Assembly (NCBI RefSeq): GCF_003206615.1
Contig: NZ_PZJW01000002.1
Coordinates: forward strand, 148,016 to 212,015
Reading direction: 5' to 3'
DNA from: Salinicola acroporae
GTDB taxonomy: Bacteria; Pseudomonadota; Gammaproteobacteria; Pseudomonadales; Halomonadaceae
DNA length: 64,000 bases
Shown here: positions 7,987-21,304 of the stretch, piece after piece
Position numbering within the stretch: position 1 is the stretch's first letter
Layout: every line of letters begins with the position of its first letter
Notes under the pieces: generated by a model
The model's input: the letters and a program-made list of their open reading frames with translations, nothing else
Told to the model about the DNA's origin: nothing
Databases searched by the model: none
Program-made: the position numbers and the translations under genes

Positions 7987-8789
7987 GGGCGCTCCTTCTC
8001 CTCGCCGGGGCTGAGCGGCGCCGTCTCGGGGTCGGCTTCCGGCAGCGGCAGAAAGGGCACGCGGGGGGCGTAACTGAAGACGTCGGAGTGGACCTGCTCT
8101 GCCACCAGCCCCCGCGGCGCCAGGGTGTCAACGCAGGCGTACACCATGCCGGGGGAGCCGGCCAGATAGATATCGACGTCGTCGAGGGTCTGGATCTCGG
8201 CGGCCAGCACCTGATCGATGCGCCCGGTGTGCCAGCGAATGCCGGGCAGGCTCTCGAACGAGGCTTCCGGTGTCTCGACCACGGCGTGGAGGGTCAGGCT
8301 CGAATGCTTCAGTGCCCACTCCCGGGCCAGGGTCTCGGCGTAGAGATCGCGCCGCTCGCGCACCGCCCACCAGATCGATATCTCCCGATCGGGATTTTCG
8401 ATCAACGCCGCCTCGACGATGGCCTTGATCTGGGCGAAACCGGTGCCCGCCGCGATCAGCAGCAGCGGCTCCGATCGCCCCGCAGGGAGCGTGCACTCGC
8501 CGCTGGGCAATCGCACCGACAACCTGTTGCGGTGGGTCAGAAGCTCCCGCAGACGCGCCGAGTGGGTGCGCTCGGGCCAGTGCTGAATATGCAACTCCAG
8601 CCGCCCGTCGCCGGTTTCGGCACAGGCGATCGAAAAAGGCACCCACGTATCAGGTTGCAGTTCCAGCTCGAGATACTGCCCGGGGGCATGCGCGATCGCC
8701 TCGGCACGTCCTTCCAGTATCACCCGGAACACATCGGGCGTCAGATCCTCGACGGACTCCACTTGGCAGGTCAAAGTTCTGACCGTCAT
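7983..8789 (-). CDS. fre: NAD(P)H-flavin reductase (Fre-like)
   Basis: A ferredoxin-NADP reductase superfamily protein of 268 residues that would reduce free flavins with NAD(P)H. It has the flavin-binding PGQYLELEL and VPFSIA blocks (about residues 44-65), the nucleotide-binding LLIAAGTGFAQIKAIVE (about 112-128) and VDIYLAGSPGMV. The ATG at 8789 follows GAGGTG by three bases and gives the usual family start; an ATG at 8813 overlapping the ubiD stop as ATGA is an alternative. The pairing with ubiD is classic: E. coli fre was first linked to the ubiquinone decarboxylation step, and UbiD needs a prenylated flavin. A Pro/Glu-rich tail of about 30 residues extends past the usual end. Confidence 0.88.
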   Translation of the reverse strand: MTVRTLTCQVESVEDLTPDVFRVILEGRAEAIAHAPGQYLELELQPDTWVPFSIACAETGDGRLELHIQHWPERTHSARLRELLTHRNRLSVRLPSGECTLPAGRSEPLLLIAAGTGFAQIKAIVEAALIENPDREISIWWAVRERRDLYAETLAREWALKHSSLTLHAVVETPEASFESLPGIRWHTGRIDQVLAAEIQTLDDVDIYLAGSPGMVYACVDTLAPRGLVAEQVHSDVFSYAPRVPFLPLPEADPETAPLSPGEEKERP

Positions 8790-8809
8790 GTTCACCTCGT
8801 TGCTTGCCG

Positions 8810-10327
8810 TCATGCCGCCCCGTCTTCGTTCGACTTTCCCACTCGTGCCGGCGGTACCGGCACATCGATACCGTAGCTTTCCCAGCGCTCGTCGACCCGC
8901 GATTTGATCGCCGGGTCCATGACGATGGGCTCGCCCCACTCGCGACTCGTCTCGCCAGGCCACTTGTTGGTCGCGTCCAATCCCATCTTGGACCCCAGAC
9001 CGGCCGTCGGCGAGGCGAAATCGAGATAGTCGATCGGGGTGTTCTCCACCATCACCGTGTCCCGCGCCGGGTCCATGCGCGTGGTGATGGCCCAGATCAC
9101 GTCCTCCCAGTTACGCGCGTCGACATCGTCGTCCAGCACGATCACGAACTTGGTGTACATGAACTGGCGCAGGAAACTCCAGACGCCCATCATCACGCGC
9201 TTGGCATGGCCGGGATACTGCTTCTTCATGGTGACCACCGCCATGCGGTAGGAGCATCCTTCCGGCGGCAGGTAAAAGTCGACGATCTCGGGAAACTGCT
9301 TGCACAGAATCGGCACGAACACTTCGTTGAGTGCCAGGCCCAGCACGGCGGGTTCGTCCGGCGGCCGGCCGGTATAGGTCGAATGATAGATCGGATCCCG
9401 CCGATGGGTGATGCGCTCGACGGTGAAGACCGGGAAATGCTCGACCTCGTTATAGTAGCCGGTGTGGTCGCCGTAGGGACCTTCGGCCGCAATGTCGTCC
9501 GGATAAATGAAGCCCTCCAGCACGATCTCGCTGGAGGCCGGGACTTCCAGATCGGCGTGGCCGCACTTGACCAGCTCGGTGCGCGAGCCTCTGAGCAGCC
9601 CGGCGAAGGCGTATTCGGAAAGCGTGTCCGGTACCGGTGTCACGGCACCGAGGATGGTGGCCGGGTCGGCGCCCAACGCCACCGCCACCGGAAAAGGTTC
9701 GCCGGGATGGGCCTGCTGCCACTCCCGGAAATCCAGCGCCCCGCCCCGATGACTCAGCCACCGCATGATCAGCCGGTTCTTGCCGAGCTTCTGCTGACGA
9801 TAGATGCCCAGGTTCTGCCTCGCCTTGTGCGGCCCCTTGGTCACCACCAGCGCCCAGGTCACCAGCGGCGCGACATCGCCAGGCCAGCAGTGCTGAATCG
9901 GCAGGCGGTCGAGGTCGACATCCTCGCCTTCAAGCACCACCTGCTGACACGGCGCGGAGCGCAATGTCTTCGGCCCCATGCTCATGACCTGCTTGAAGAT
10001 CGGAAGCTTCTCCCAGGCGTCCTTGAGCCCCTTGGGCGGATCGGGCTCCTTCAGGAACGCCAGCAGCTTGCCCACCTCCCGCAGCGCTCCGACACTCTCC
10101 TGCCCCATGCCGAAGGCAACCCGCTCGGGGGTGCCGAACAGATTCCCCAGCACTGGCATGTCACTGCCCTTGACGTTCTCGAACAGTAGCGCGGGTCCGC
10201 CAGCGCGCAGGGTACGATCGCAGATTTCGGTGATTTCCAGATAGGGATCTACCTCGACCGTGACACGCTTGAGTTCACCGCGTGACTCCAGCGCCGCGAT
10301 GAAATCCCGTAAATCGTGATATTTCAT
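8810..10327 (-). CDS. ubiD: 4-hydroxy-3-polyprenylbenzoate decarboxylase
   Basis: Third step of ubiquinone synthesis: removes CO2 from 4-hydroxy-3-polyprenylbenzoate using prenylated FMN made by UbiX. The 505-residue protein has the family start [14 protein letters not shown], the FENVKG and GNLFGT blocks, [21 protein letters not shown] with [12 protein letters not shown], and [21 protein letters not shown]. Length equals the family norm of about 490-500. It heads a ubiD-fre-folM operon, with the fre start signal overlapping or just following its stop. The rho terminator hairpin lies upstream at 10362-10388. Confidence 0.96.
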   Translation of the reverse strand: MKYHDLRDFIAALESRGELKRVTVEVDPYLEITEICDRTLRAGGPALLFENVKGSDMPVLGNLFGTPERVAFGMGQESVGALREVGKLLAFLKEPDPPKGLKDAWEKLPIFKQVMSMGPKTLRSAPCQQVVLEGEDVDLDRLPIQHCWPGDVAPLVTWALVVTKGPHKARQNLGIYRQQKLGKNRLIMRWLSHRGGALDFREWQQAHPGEPFPVAVALGADPATILGAVTPVPDTLSEYAFAGLLRGSRTELVKCGHADLEVPASSEIVLEGFIYPDDIAAEGPYGDHTGYYNEVEHFPVFTVERITHRRDPIYHSTYTGRPPDEPAVLGLALNEVFVPILCKQFPEIVDFYLPPEGCSYRMAVVTMKKQYPGHAKRVMMGVWSFLRQFMYTKFVIVLDDDVDARNWEDVIWAITTRMDPARDTVMVENTPIDYLDFASPTAGLGSKMGLDATNKWPGETSREWGEPIVMDPAIKSRVDERWESYGIDVPVPPARVGKSNEDGAA

Positions 10328-10361
10328 ACCGTTGCCCGCATCCCGCTATCCAAGAACGCAA

Positions 10362-10388
10362 AGAGGGCAGCATAACATGCTGCCCTCT
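10362..10388 (-). terminator. Terminator between rho and ubiD
   Basis: An 11-bp perfect stem (AGAGGGCAGCA, complement at 10378-10388) with loop TAACA. On the minus strand it is followed by TTTGCGTT. It lies past the repeat that follows rho and before ubiD, so it most likely ends the rho transcript. Confidence 0.65.
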
Positions 10389-10422
10389 ATTTTCTGCTTT
10401 GCCCCATAGATCTCATGAAACG

Positions 10423-10545
10423 TTGAGAGCTGGGTGAGCGAACGAAGATGAGACAAGGCGGAAAATCGCGAGAGCGCGGAGTTTACGAGAGTAAATGAGC
10501 AGCTTGAGCGATTTTCCAACACAGCATCATCGAGTGCAGCCAGCC
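10423..10545. repeat. Structured intergenic repeat, copy A, after rho
   Basis: About 120 bp directly behind the rho stop. An outer stem pairs GGAAAATCGC (10460-10469) with GCGATTTTCC (10508-10517), and an inner hairpin pairs TTTAC with GTAAA around GAGA. The core AGACAAGGCG ... ATGAGCAG ... GAGCG ... CAAC ... GCAGCCAG recurs in the same order at 15797-15914, also directly behind a stop codon. It encodes no protein. It looks like a dispersed REP-like element. Confidence 0.6.
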
Positions 10546-10549
10546 AGAA

Positions 10550-11809
10550 TCAACGTCTTTTCATGGCTTCGAAGAATTCAAGATTGGTCTTGGTATCCTT
10601 GAGACGATCGATCAGGAATTCGGTGGCGGCCACGTCATCCATCGGGTTGAGCAGCTTGCGCAGAATCCACATCCGCTGCATCTCTTCCTCGGACGCAATC
10701 AGGTCTTCGCGGCGCGTGCCCGAGCGGCGAATATTGAATGCCGGGTAGACGCGACGCTCCGCCAGCTTCCGATCCAGGTGGGCTTCCATGTTGCCGGTGC
10801 CCTTGAACTCCTCGAAGATCACTTCGTCCATCTTCGAGCCGGTATCGACCAGCGCCGTGGCGAGAATGGTGAGACTGCCACCCTCCTCGATGTTACGCGC
10901 GGCACCGAAGAAGCGCTTGGGCTTCTCGAGCGCATGGGCATCGACACCACCGGTCAGCACCTTGCCGGAGGAAGGCACGACCGTGTTGTAGGCACGTGCC
11001 AGACGGGTGATGGAGTCGAGCAGGATGACCACGTCCTTCTTGTGCTCGACCAGACGCTTGGCTTTCTCGATCACCATCTCGGCGACCTGAACGTGACGCG
11101 CCGGCGGTTCGTCGAACGTCGAGGCCACGACTTCGCCGCGCACCGTGCGTGACATCTCGGTCACCTCTTCCGGCCGCTCGTCGATCAGCAACACGATCAT
11201 GTGGCATTCGGGATTGTTGCGGGTGATCGAAGTGGCGATGTTCTGCAGCATCAAGGTCTTGCCGGCCTTGGGCGGCGACACGATCAGGCCACGCTGGCCC
11301 TTGCCGATCGGCGCAGTGAGGTCGATCACGCGTGCCGTGATGTCCTCGGTGGAGCCGTTGCCGATCTCCATCACCATCCGTTCCTGCGGGAACAGCGGCG
11401 TCAGGTTCTCGAACAAGATCTTGTGCTTGGCGTTTTCCGGCTTGTCGAAATTGATCTCGTTGACTTTCAACAGCGCGAAATAGCGCTCGCCCTCTTTCGG
11501 CGGCCGGATCTTGCCGGAGATCGAGTCGCCCTTGCGCAGATTGAAGCGGCGAATCTGGGACGGGGAGACATAAATGTCGTCGGGGCCAGCAAGGTAGGAG
11601 GAGTCGGCGCTACGCAGGAAACCGAATCCGTCCTGCAGAATCTCCAGGACGCCATCGCCGTAGATGTCCTCGCCGCTCTTCGCATGCTTTTTCAGGATGG
11701 CGAAGATGATGTCCTGCTTGCGTGAGCGCGCCAGATTGTCGATGCCCATCTCGCGGGCGATATCCAGCAGTTCAGGAACGGATTTTTGCTTGAGTTCGGT
11801 TAGATTCAT
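10550..11809 (-). CDS. rho: Transcription termination factor Rho
   Basis: Hexameric RNA helicase that ends transcription at C-rich rut sites. The 419 residues match the usual 419-420. The N-terminal Rho domain starts [15 protein letters not shown], the RNA-binding cold-shock-like fold spans about 48-118 ([15 protein letters not shown]), and the ATPase has Walker A PKAGKT near 180 and Walker [10 protein letters not shown] near 260, plus the Q and R loops ([15 protein letters not shown]). It is on the minus strand after a divergent thioredoxin gene with a 569-bp gap. The long upstream region may hold the leader through which rho limits itself in other bacteria. The structured repeat follows immediately. 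Confidence 0.98.
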   Translation of the reverse strand: MNLTELKQKSVPELLDIAREMGIDNLARSRKQDIIFAILKKHAKSGEDIYGDGVLEILQDGFGFLRSADSSYLAGPDDIYVSPSQIRRFNLRKGDSISGKIRPPKEGERYFALLKVNEINFDKPENAKHKILFENLTPLFPQERMVMEIGNGSTEDITARVIDLTAPIGKGQRGLIVSPPKAGKTLMLQNIATSITRNNPECHMIVLLIDERPEEVTEMSRTVRGEVVASTFDEPPARHVQVAEMVIEKAKRLVEHKKDVVILLDSITRLARAYNTVVPSSGKVLTGGVDAHALEKPKRFFGAARNIEEGGSLTILATALVDTGSKMDEVIFEEFKGTGNMEAHLDRKLAERRVYPAFNIRRSGTRREDLIASEEEMQRMWILRKLLNPMDDVAATEFLIDRLKDTKTNLEFFEAMKRR

Positions 11810-12378
11810 GAGTTCGGTCAGAGAGGGCTCGTGTCGCAGGCAATGACTTTTGCCGAGATAGAAAAGAAGGACAAGAGGCGGTCAGTTCAAATGCCGCGCG
11901 GCGCGTTCAGTCGTCCCAGAAGCTAGGCGCTTCGCACGGTCTGTTGGCCCTGCCATCAACCAGGTCGGGATGCCGACTTGGCGTGTGACGTAAGGTGCCG
12001 GGAGAGCGATTCGATTCGCCTGCAATCTTGCGGAAAGAGTCATCCGAAAGAGTTGTCGCTATCCAAAAATCGGCGCTGGCCGAGAATCGGTACTGGGATT
12101 GACTGACGACTTGGGGGACCGCGACGCGGTCAAGAAGCATTCGGAACAGGCGAACGTCCAGATGGTAGACAAGCTATCTTCCGAAAGCAAGTCACGAATA
12201 TGGAGATCGCGGGCCATAAGATCAAGTTCCGCATCCAGGGCAGCCAGGGAAATAGGCGTGCGACGACCAGATCCGGCAACAAACAGCGCAACCGGACCGG
12301 ACTGGCGGACCCGTCGCGGGGCATCAACGCGCCTATCGAGCTGATGTCCAACGCGGTAGGCCAGTCGTCGAACCCAGC
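11810..12378. other. Gene-free 569 bp upstream of rho
   Basis: No convincing gene is seen. Short open frames on both strands (up to 111 codons on the minus strand) have no recognised domain, poor codon character and no ribosome site, and base composition is less GC-biased than the neighbours. The part nearest 11809 must hold the rho promoter and leader. I could not pick a clear -10/-35 pair or strong hairpin. Confidence 0.5.
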
Positions 12379-12711
12379 CTAATGGCGCGTACACTCCTCG
12401 CCCACCTGCAGCAACTGCGATTCCGACAAGGCTCCGACCCGCGTCAGTCGAGGCTCCCCGTCGACGAACAGAATCATCGTGGGCGTCCCCTTGACCCCGT
12501 AACGTTCGGCCAATGTCGGCTCGCGGTCTACATCCACCACGCCCACCGGCAAATCGCGGATCGACTCATGAGAGACCGAGGAGAGCCGCGACAACAGCGT
12601 TTCGCAGGGCTGGCACCAGTCGGCGACGAAGATCGCCAGCCAGGGCGACTCCCGCGCTTCGCGCTGCTGTTCGAAAGTCTCGCTATTGAGATGACGCCGC
12701 GCTGACTGCAT
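12379..12711 (-). CDS. Thioredoxin-family protein with WCQPC active site
   Basis: A 110-residue single-domain thioredoxin fold. The active site is WCQPC near residue 32, the cis-proline is in KGTPTMILF, and VGALSESQL matches the end of TrxA. Compared with E. coli TrxA the glycine between the cysteines is Gln, the buried Asp26 position is Ile and the Lys after the second Cys is Glu. It occupies the slot of trxA between ppx and rho in Pseudomonas (from memory), so it may be a diverged TrxA that has changed redox potential or partner. The ATG at 12711 has GGAGG just upstream. It is divergent from ppx. Whether a standard TrxA exists elsewhere cannot be seen here. Confidence 0.85.
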   Translation of the reverse strand: MQSARRHLNSETFEQQREARESPWLAIFVADWCQPCETLLSRLSSVSHESIRDLPVGVVDVDREPTLAERYGVKGTPTMILFVDGEPRLTRVGALSESQLLQVGEECTRH

Positions 12712-12903
12712 GAGCCTCCGTCCCGATCGTGAAAGTGACCTCGCCTGGCGAGCATGCCTGCCGCCCCGGCGATTGACAAGGCCACGCCCCCACCGCAATC
12801 TTGAGCCACCCGACGCAGGACCCTGGATGCCAGCAACGACGTGGCGTCGCTGCGGCCCTGCGGACACCCACGCCTTTACGCCAGCCTTCGAGGACGCCAC
12901 GCC

Positions 12904-14412
12904 ATGAGCGGGAAGTCGACCGCCACCGACGCGACGCGCCGTCTGGCCGCCATCGATCTCGGTTCCAACAGTTTTCACCTGCTGGTGGCCAACTATCAGG
13001 ACAGCCAACTGCAGGTCGTCGCAAAGATGGGCGAGAAGGTCCAGCTCGCGGCCGGACTGGACGATCAGGAGAACTTCACCGACACCGCCATGGAGCGAGC
13101 GCTGGCGTGCCTGGAACGTTTCGCCCCCTTCGTTGCCGGTGTCTCCGCCGCCGACCTGCGCATCGTCGGCACCAATGCGCTGCGCTCGGCCCGCAACGCG
13201 CACGCGCTGATCGACCGTGCCGAGGCCCTGATCGGCCATCCAATCGAGATCATCGGCGGTCGTGAAGAGGCCCGCCTGATCTATCTGGGGGCCGCCCACG
13301 CGCTGGCCGAAGTCCATGGCCGACGCCTGATCGTCGATATCGGCGGCGGATCCACCGAGTTCATCATCGGCGAGGATTTCGAGCCGCAGGCGCTGGAGAG
13401 CCTTCACATGGGCTGTGTCGCCTATACCGGCGCGTTCTTCGCCAATGGAGAGCTCAGCGAGAAGCGTTTCCGACGCGCCGAGATGGCCGCGCTGTCCGAA
13501 CTGGCCAACATCCAGCGCCAGTACTGCCGGCTGGGATGGCAGGACCCGATCGGTTCCAGCGGCACGATCAAGGCGGTGGCGGCCGTGATCGGAGCACGAG
13601 GAGACGGGGACGCCACGCTGATCGAGCGCGACGCCCTGATGAAGCTGCGCAAGCGACTGATTGGCTTCGGTCAACTGGACAAGGTCGCCATGGAAGGCCT
13701 GAAGGAGGACCGGGCGCGGGTGTTCCCGGCGGGTGTCGCCATCCTCTGCGCGGTGTTCGAGGCCTTCGACCTCCAGCGGATGCGCTACTCCGATGGCGCG
13801 CTGCGGGAAGGCGTGCTGTTCGACCTGATCGGCCGCAACACCCCGGAGGATTCCCGTCGTCATAGCGTGGAGCTGCTGATGCGGCGCTACAGCGTCGAGG
13901 CCTCCCATGCCGACCACGTAATGGAAACCGCCATGGTCGCGTTCGACCAGGTACGTGAGTCATGGGCCCTCGGTGAGGAGCAGCGGCTGTTCCTGATCTG
14001 GGCGGCCCAGTTGCACGAGATCGGCCTGGCGATCTCCCACAGCCAGTTCCATCGCCATGGTGCCTATCTCATCGAGTACTCCGACCTGACCGGTTTTTCG
14101 CGTCCCGAGCAGCAGGCGCTGGCCTTTCTGGTCCGCGCGCATCGACGCAAGTTCGCCCACAAGGAGCTCGAGGCGCTGCCCTGCGCCATACAACCCGCCT
14201 ACTGCCGGCTGGCCCGCCTGCTGCGGCTGGCGGTCATGCTCAATCATCCGCGTCCGGAACAGGCGCCGGTGGATTTCCAGCTAGCCTGCAAAGGTGACGA
14301 TCTGCATCTCTCGCTACCGGAGATCAGTTTCCAGGCGCTACTGCTCAACGACCTCGAGCAGGAGGCCGAATACCAGAAGGCCGCGGGACTGACGCTGACT
14401 TACGACGTCTGA
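12904..14412 (+). CDS. ppx: Exopolyphosphatase
   Basis: Releases phosphate from the ends of polyphosphate chains, opposing Ppk1. The 502-residue protein begins with the actin-like ATPase fold AAIDLGSNSFHLLVANY and carries GTNALRSARN, EIIGGREEARLIYLGA and the phosphate-binding DIGGGSTEFIIG. The C-terminal HD-like part (HSVELLMRRYSVEASHADHV, AQLHEIG) is as in E. coli Ppx (513 residues). The ATG at 12904 is the first that fits the family start; upstream in-frame sequence is unlike Ppx. It is divergent from the thioredoxin gene with a 192-bp shared region and converges on tilS with only 13 bp between. Confidence 0.96.
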   Translation: MSGKSTATDATRRLAAIDLGSNSFHLLVANYQDSQLQVVAKMGEKVQLAAGLDDQENFTDTAMERALACLERFAPFVAGVSAADLRIVGTNALRSARNAHALIDRAEALIGHPIEIIGGREEARLIYLGAAHALAEVHGRRLIVDIGGGSTEFIIGEDFEPQALESLHMGCVAYTGAFFANGELSEKRFRRAEMAALSELANIQRQYCRLGWQDPIGSSGTIKAVAAVIGARGDGDATLIERDALMKLRKRLIGFGQLDKVAMEGLKEDRARVFPAGVAILCAVFEAFDLQRMRYSDGALREGVLFDLIGRNTPEDSRRHSVELLMRRYSVEASHADHVMETAMVAFDQVRESWALGEEQRLFLIWAAQLHEIGLAISHSQFHRHGAYLIEYSDLTGFSRPEQQALAFLVRAHRRKFAHKELEALPCAIQPAYCRLARLLRLAVMLNHPRPEQAPVDFQLACKGDDLHLSLPEISFQALLLNDLEQEAEYQKAAGLTLTYDV

Positions 14413-14425
14413 ACACGGCGCCACT

Positions 14426-15733
14426 TCAGCCGTCGTCTTCGAACCGCGCCTGCGCCGCTGCTGGAATCGGCAGCGCCGTCTGCCGCCAACCCTCGGCAGT
14501 CAGCGCACCCAGCACGGCCACGAGCTCGTCGCCGTGCCACACCAGCGGTAGCCGATCGCGCTGCCAGGGTGGAATGCCTACCTCCTGCAACAGCCGCTTG
14601 ATATCCCGCCGGCCCCGGCCGGCCAGGCGCATGGCTTCGCCGCCCCGGCGCAGGCCGACTTGCAGCACCGGCCTGGCCGGATCGTGCGGCCAGGGTCTGA
14701 GCGACCATGAATGCACGCCCCAGGGCGTTTCGAGCGATGCCCTGCCATCCCACGATCGCTGCCATTCGGGATCGATCGCTACCGGTGGTGCCATCAGAAA
14801 CAGATGGTCGCGCCAGATGCGTGCCTCGCCCCCCGCCCAGGCGATGGCAGGCAACCGGTCCCCACTCGCTGCGCGCAACTGACGCTCGAGCTCGGCGAGG
14901 CGTTTGGCCGGTGGAGTGGGGAGCCCTTGCGATTGAAGTGCATGGCGCACCAGCAGGCGCAGGCGGGCCGGGCTCAGGATTCGCAGCGTCGTCAGCAGCA
15001 GCCGCTCCGGGTCGCCACCGGCCGCAGCGAGATCGATCGCCGCCAGCTCTCCCAGCAGTTCATCGGCTTCCTGCAGATGCGCGGCGCTGCGCCCGACGAC
15101 CTCGGCCAGCCTCGGCCAGCGCGACCGCAGCGGTGGCATGGCATGAGCGCGCAGATAGTTGCGATCGAACATCGTCTCGACGTTGGTGGGATCATCGCAC
15201 CAGACGATCTCCCGGCGCCGGGCCTCGCGCACGAGGTCGGAACGAGACAGGGTCAACCAGGGGCGCTCGATCTGGATTCCCCGCCATTGGCGGGTTGCCG
15301 GCATGCCCGCCAGACCTCGCACACCACTGCCCCGCAGCGCCGCCAACAGCAACGTCTCGGCCTGATCGTCAGCGTGGTGTGCCAGCCACAGCCGGTCGCC
15401 GGCAGCGAGCGTTTCCGCGAATGCCCGGTAGCGGGCTTCCCGGGCCGCGGCCTCGAGCCCCCGCCCCGCCGGCTCTACCTCGACATGGGCCACACTCAGA
15501 GGCACTGCCAGCGCCTGGCACAGCTCCCGACAGTGCAGCTCGAAATCGCCCGCCGCCGCCTGCAAGCCATGATTGACATGAATTGCCCGCAGCTCGATGC
15601 CGTGTCGACGCGCCAGTGGTGCCACCATGTGCAACAGCAGCGAGGAATCGAGTCCGCCGGAGAGCGCCACCCAGACGACACGCCCCGGCATGTGATTCAC
15701 CAGGGCGTTATCGACAAATCGTTGTAGCGTCAT
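14426..15733 (-). CDS. tilS: tRNA(Ile)-lysidine synthase
   Basis: Converts cytidine 34 of the minor tRNA-Ile (anticodon CAU) to lysidine, so that it reads AUA. The 435-residue protein has the N-type ATP pyrophosphatase loop LSGGLDSSLLLHM (about residues 23-35), AIHVNHGLQ, the LAHHADDQAETLLL motif and a C-terminal substrate domain with MRLAGRGRRDIKRLLQEVGIP. It is the last gene of the minus-strand cluster, downstream of accA, the usual accA-tilS (mesJ) order. A 186-bp gap containing a structured repeat separates them. Confidence 0.95.
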   Translation of the reverse strand: MTLQRFVDNALVNHMPGRVVWVALSGGLDSSLLLHMVAPLARRHGIELRAIHVNHGLQAAAGDFELHCRELCQALAVPLSVAHVEVEPAGRGLEAAAREARYRAFAETLAAGDRLWLAHHADDQAETLLLAALRGSGVRGLAGMPATRQWRGIQIERPWLTLSRSDLVREARRREIVWCDDPTNVETMFDRNYLRAHAMPPLRSRWPRLAEVVGRSAAHLQEADELLGELAAIDLAAAGGDPERLLLTTLRILSPARLRLLVRHALQSQGLPTPPAKRLAELERQLRAASGDRLPAIAWAGGEARIWRDHLFLMAPPVAIDPEWQRSWDGRASLETPWGVHSWSLRPWPHDPARPVLQVGLRRGGEAMRLAGRGRRDIKRLLQEVGIPPWQRDRLPLVWHGDELVAVLGALTAEGWRQTALPIPAAAQARFEDDG

Positions 15734-15796
15734 ATTTCAACTCCTCCTGGGCACAGGAAGAGAGGCTTCGAGGACGACCAGATCAGCCCTCAACCC

Positions 15797-15914
15797 AGAG
15801 AGACTGCGCGAGCGACACTCAGACAAGGCGAGCGCGGGCGAGGATGCGCAGCGTAGTTCGCTACATGAGCAGTCCGAGCGAGCGTTCAACGCCGTATGAG
15901 TGAGCGCAGCCAGT
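15797..15914. repeat. Structured intergenic repeat, copy B, after accA
   Basis: About 118 bp directly behind the accA stop, alignable with the element after rho (10423-10545): AGACAAGGCG, then CGCAG-hairpin-ATGAGCAG, GAGCG, TTCAACGC, GAGTGAGCGCAGCCAG. The inner hairpin differs in sequence but keeps its place (GTAG-TTCG-CTAC), suggesting selection on structure. No gene is present. Confidence 0.55.
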
Positions 15915-15919
15915 CATCT

Positions 15920-16873
15920 TTACTGAGGGGCGCCGTAGGACATCAGCCGCCCGTAGCGCCGTTCGAGCAACGTCTCGGTATCCATCGCCTGCAGCCGGTC
16001 CAGACTGCCCGTCAGCGCTTCCCTCAACTTGGCGGCGGTCTTGCGCGGGTTGCGGTGGGCACCGCCCAACGGCTCGTCGATCAGGGTATCCACGAAGCCC
16101 AACTCCTTCAGCCGCTCGGCGGTGATCCCCATCGACTGGGCCGCTTCGGAGGCCTTCTCGGCGCTCTTCCACAGGATCGAGGCACAACCTTCGGGCGAGA
16201 TCACCGAATAGGTGGAATACTGCAGCATCTGGAGCTCGTCGCAGACCCCGATGGCCAGCGCCCCGCCGGAACCGCCCTCGCCGATGACGGTGGAAATGAT
16301 CGGCGTCTTCAATCGCGACATCACCGCCAGGTTGTAGGCAATCGCTTCCGACTGGCCTCGCTCCTCGGCATCGATCCCGGGATAGGCCCCAGGCGTATCG
16401 ATGAAGGTCAGCACCGGCATCTTGAAACGCTCAGCCATCTCCATCAGGCGGCAAGCCTTGCGATAGCCTTCAGGTCGCGGCATGCCGAAGTTGCGTCGCA
16501 CCTTCTCCTTCACGTCGCGGCCTTTCTGGTGACCGATGATCATCACCGGCTTGTCGTCGAGGCGTGCCACGCCACCTACCAGCGCCGCGTCGTCGGCAAA
16601 ATGGCGATCGCCGTGCAGCTCGTCGAAGTCGGTGAAGATACTGTCGAGATAGTCGAGCGTGTAGGGCCGCTGCGGGTGGCGTGACAGCTGCGTCACCTGC
16701 CAGGCGGTCAGGTCGCGGAAGATCTGCTCGGTGAGCTTGCGGCTCTTCTCTTCAAGCTTGCCGATCTCGTCACTCAGGCTGATGCGGCTATCGTTACCGA
16801 CCAGGCGCAGCTCTTCGATCTTGGCCTGAAGTTCGGCAATCGGTTGTTCAAAGTCTAGGTAATTGGGATTCAT
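15920..16873 (-). CDS. accA: Acetyl-CoA carboxylase carboxyltransferase subunit alpha
   Basis: With AccD it moves the carboxyl group from biotin to acetyl-CoA, giving malonyl-CoA for fatty acids. The 317 residues match E. coli AccA (319). The start [22 protein letters not shown] is the family start; the frame runs 9 codons further upstream without support. Blocks include [56 protein letters not shown] and [14 protein letters not shown]. It follows dnaE on the minus strand with a 123-bp gap, as in E. coli. Confidence 0.98.
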   Translation of the reverse strand: MNPNYLDFEQPIAELQAKIEELRLVGNDSRISLSDEIGKLEEKSRKLTEQIFRDLTAWQVTQLSRHPQRPYTLDYLDSIFTDFDELHGDRHFADDAALVGGVARLDDKPVMIIGHQKGRDVKEKVRRNFGMPRPEGYRKACRLMEMAERFKMPVLTFIDTPGAYPGIDAEERGQSEAIAYNLAVMSRLKTPIISTVIGEGGSGGALAIGVCDELQMLQYSTYSVISPEGCASILWKSAEKASEAAQSMGITAERLKELGFVDTLIDEPLGGAHRNPRKTAAKLREALTGSLDRLQAMDTETLLERRYGRLMSYGAPQ

Positions 16874-16996
16874 AGAGCTTCTACTGTGTGATCCTGGCAA
16901 GCTTCGATTTCTGAAATACCGGCGACTGGCGTGCCGCGAAACGGATGATTATCGCACCTTCACGGATGTTGGCAAACAACCGCACCCGGTGCGCAG

Positions 16997-20506
<3,510 letters not shown>

Positions 20507-20668
20507 GACGAACTCGAGTCAGGCGGCGAATGAATTCGGATATCGGGCAGGCGATCCCGCCATGCGGCCGACGACGCCAGGACGCATCGACGCGGCCGGC
20601 ACATCGGCAGGACCAGCATGCCCAAAGGCGGTACGGGCCACAATGGCCCTATCGATCAAGGCGAGCGC

Positions 20669-21304
20669 TCACACGCCGGCGAGCCGCGCTCTGACTGGCG
20701 CGAAGGAGCTGCGATGCTCCGTCAGCGGACCCAGTCGGGCCAGTGCCGCGAGATGTTCCGGCGTCGGATACCCCTTGTGACGACGAAATCCATACTCCGG
20801 ATGGCGCGCATCGAGAGCCAGCATCTGCGCGTCCCGGGCCACCTTGGCCAGAATCGAGGCCGCGCTGATGGCAGGATGCCGGAGGTCGCCCTTGACCACG
20901 GCCTGTCCCGGGCAGGCATGACCAGGCAGCCGATTGCCATCGACCAGCAGATACTCGGCCGGTGTCGGCAGCGCGTCGATCGCCCGTCGCATTGCCAGAT
21001 GCGTGGCGTGATAGATATTGAGCGAATCGATCTCCCGCGGCGAGGCCTCGGCTATCGAGAAGGCCAACGCACGTTCGCGAATCCGGAGATCGAGCGCTTC
21101 ACGACGCGCGGCACTCAAGCATTTGGAGTCGGTCAGCCCGTCGATCGGAGACCCGGGGTCGAGAATGACGGCAGCGGCCACGACCGAGCCGACCAAAGGC
21201 CCTCGCCCGACCTCGTCGACACCGGCGATCAGGTGTCCTTCGTATTCGATGATGATCTCAGGCCAGAGGGATGGCAAAGATTTCGATGACATGGTTTCCC
21301 TCAT
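20669..21304 (-). CDS. rnhB: Ribonuclease HII
   Basis: Removes ribonucleotides from DNA and degrades RNA-DNA hybrids. The 211-residue protein carries the type 2 RNase H core: [19 protein letters not shown] with the first catalytic Asp-Glu, [14 protein letters not shown] with the third acidic residue and [23 protein letters not shown] with the fourth. The start at 21304 overlaps the lpxB stop as ATGA, so translation is coupled; an ATG four codons later is also possible. lpxB-rnhB-dnaE is the normal gene order. Confidence 0.96.
   Translation of the reverse strand: MRETMSSKSLPSLWPEIIIEYEGHLIAGVDEVGRGPLVGSVVAAAVILDPGSPIDGLTDSKCLSAARREALDLRIRERALAFSIAEASPREIDSLNIYHATHLAMRRAIDALPTPAEYLLVDGNRLPGHACPGQAVVKGDLRHPAISAASILAKVARDAQMLALDARHPEYGFRRHKGYPTPEHLAALARLGPLTEHRSSFAPVRARLAGV

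Noticed and set aside
8804..10189. A 461-codon plus-strand frame opposite ubiD
   Set aside because: Antisense shadow; the His/Asp-rich composition is typical of reversed GC-rich coding sequence.
12059..12394. A 111-codon minus-strand frame upstream of rho
   Set aside because: No recognised family, no ribosome site, and it overlaps the end of the thioredoxin gene.
12712..13917. N-terminal 400 codons of a 512-codon minus-strand frame that ends as the thioredoxin
   Set aside because: This part lies opposite ppx and has no domain. Only the last 110 codons are thioredoxin, with a ribosome site at 12711.
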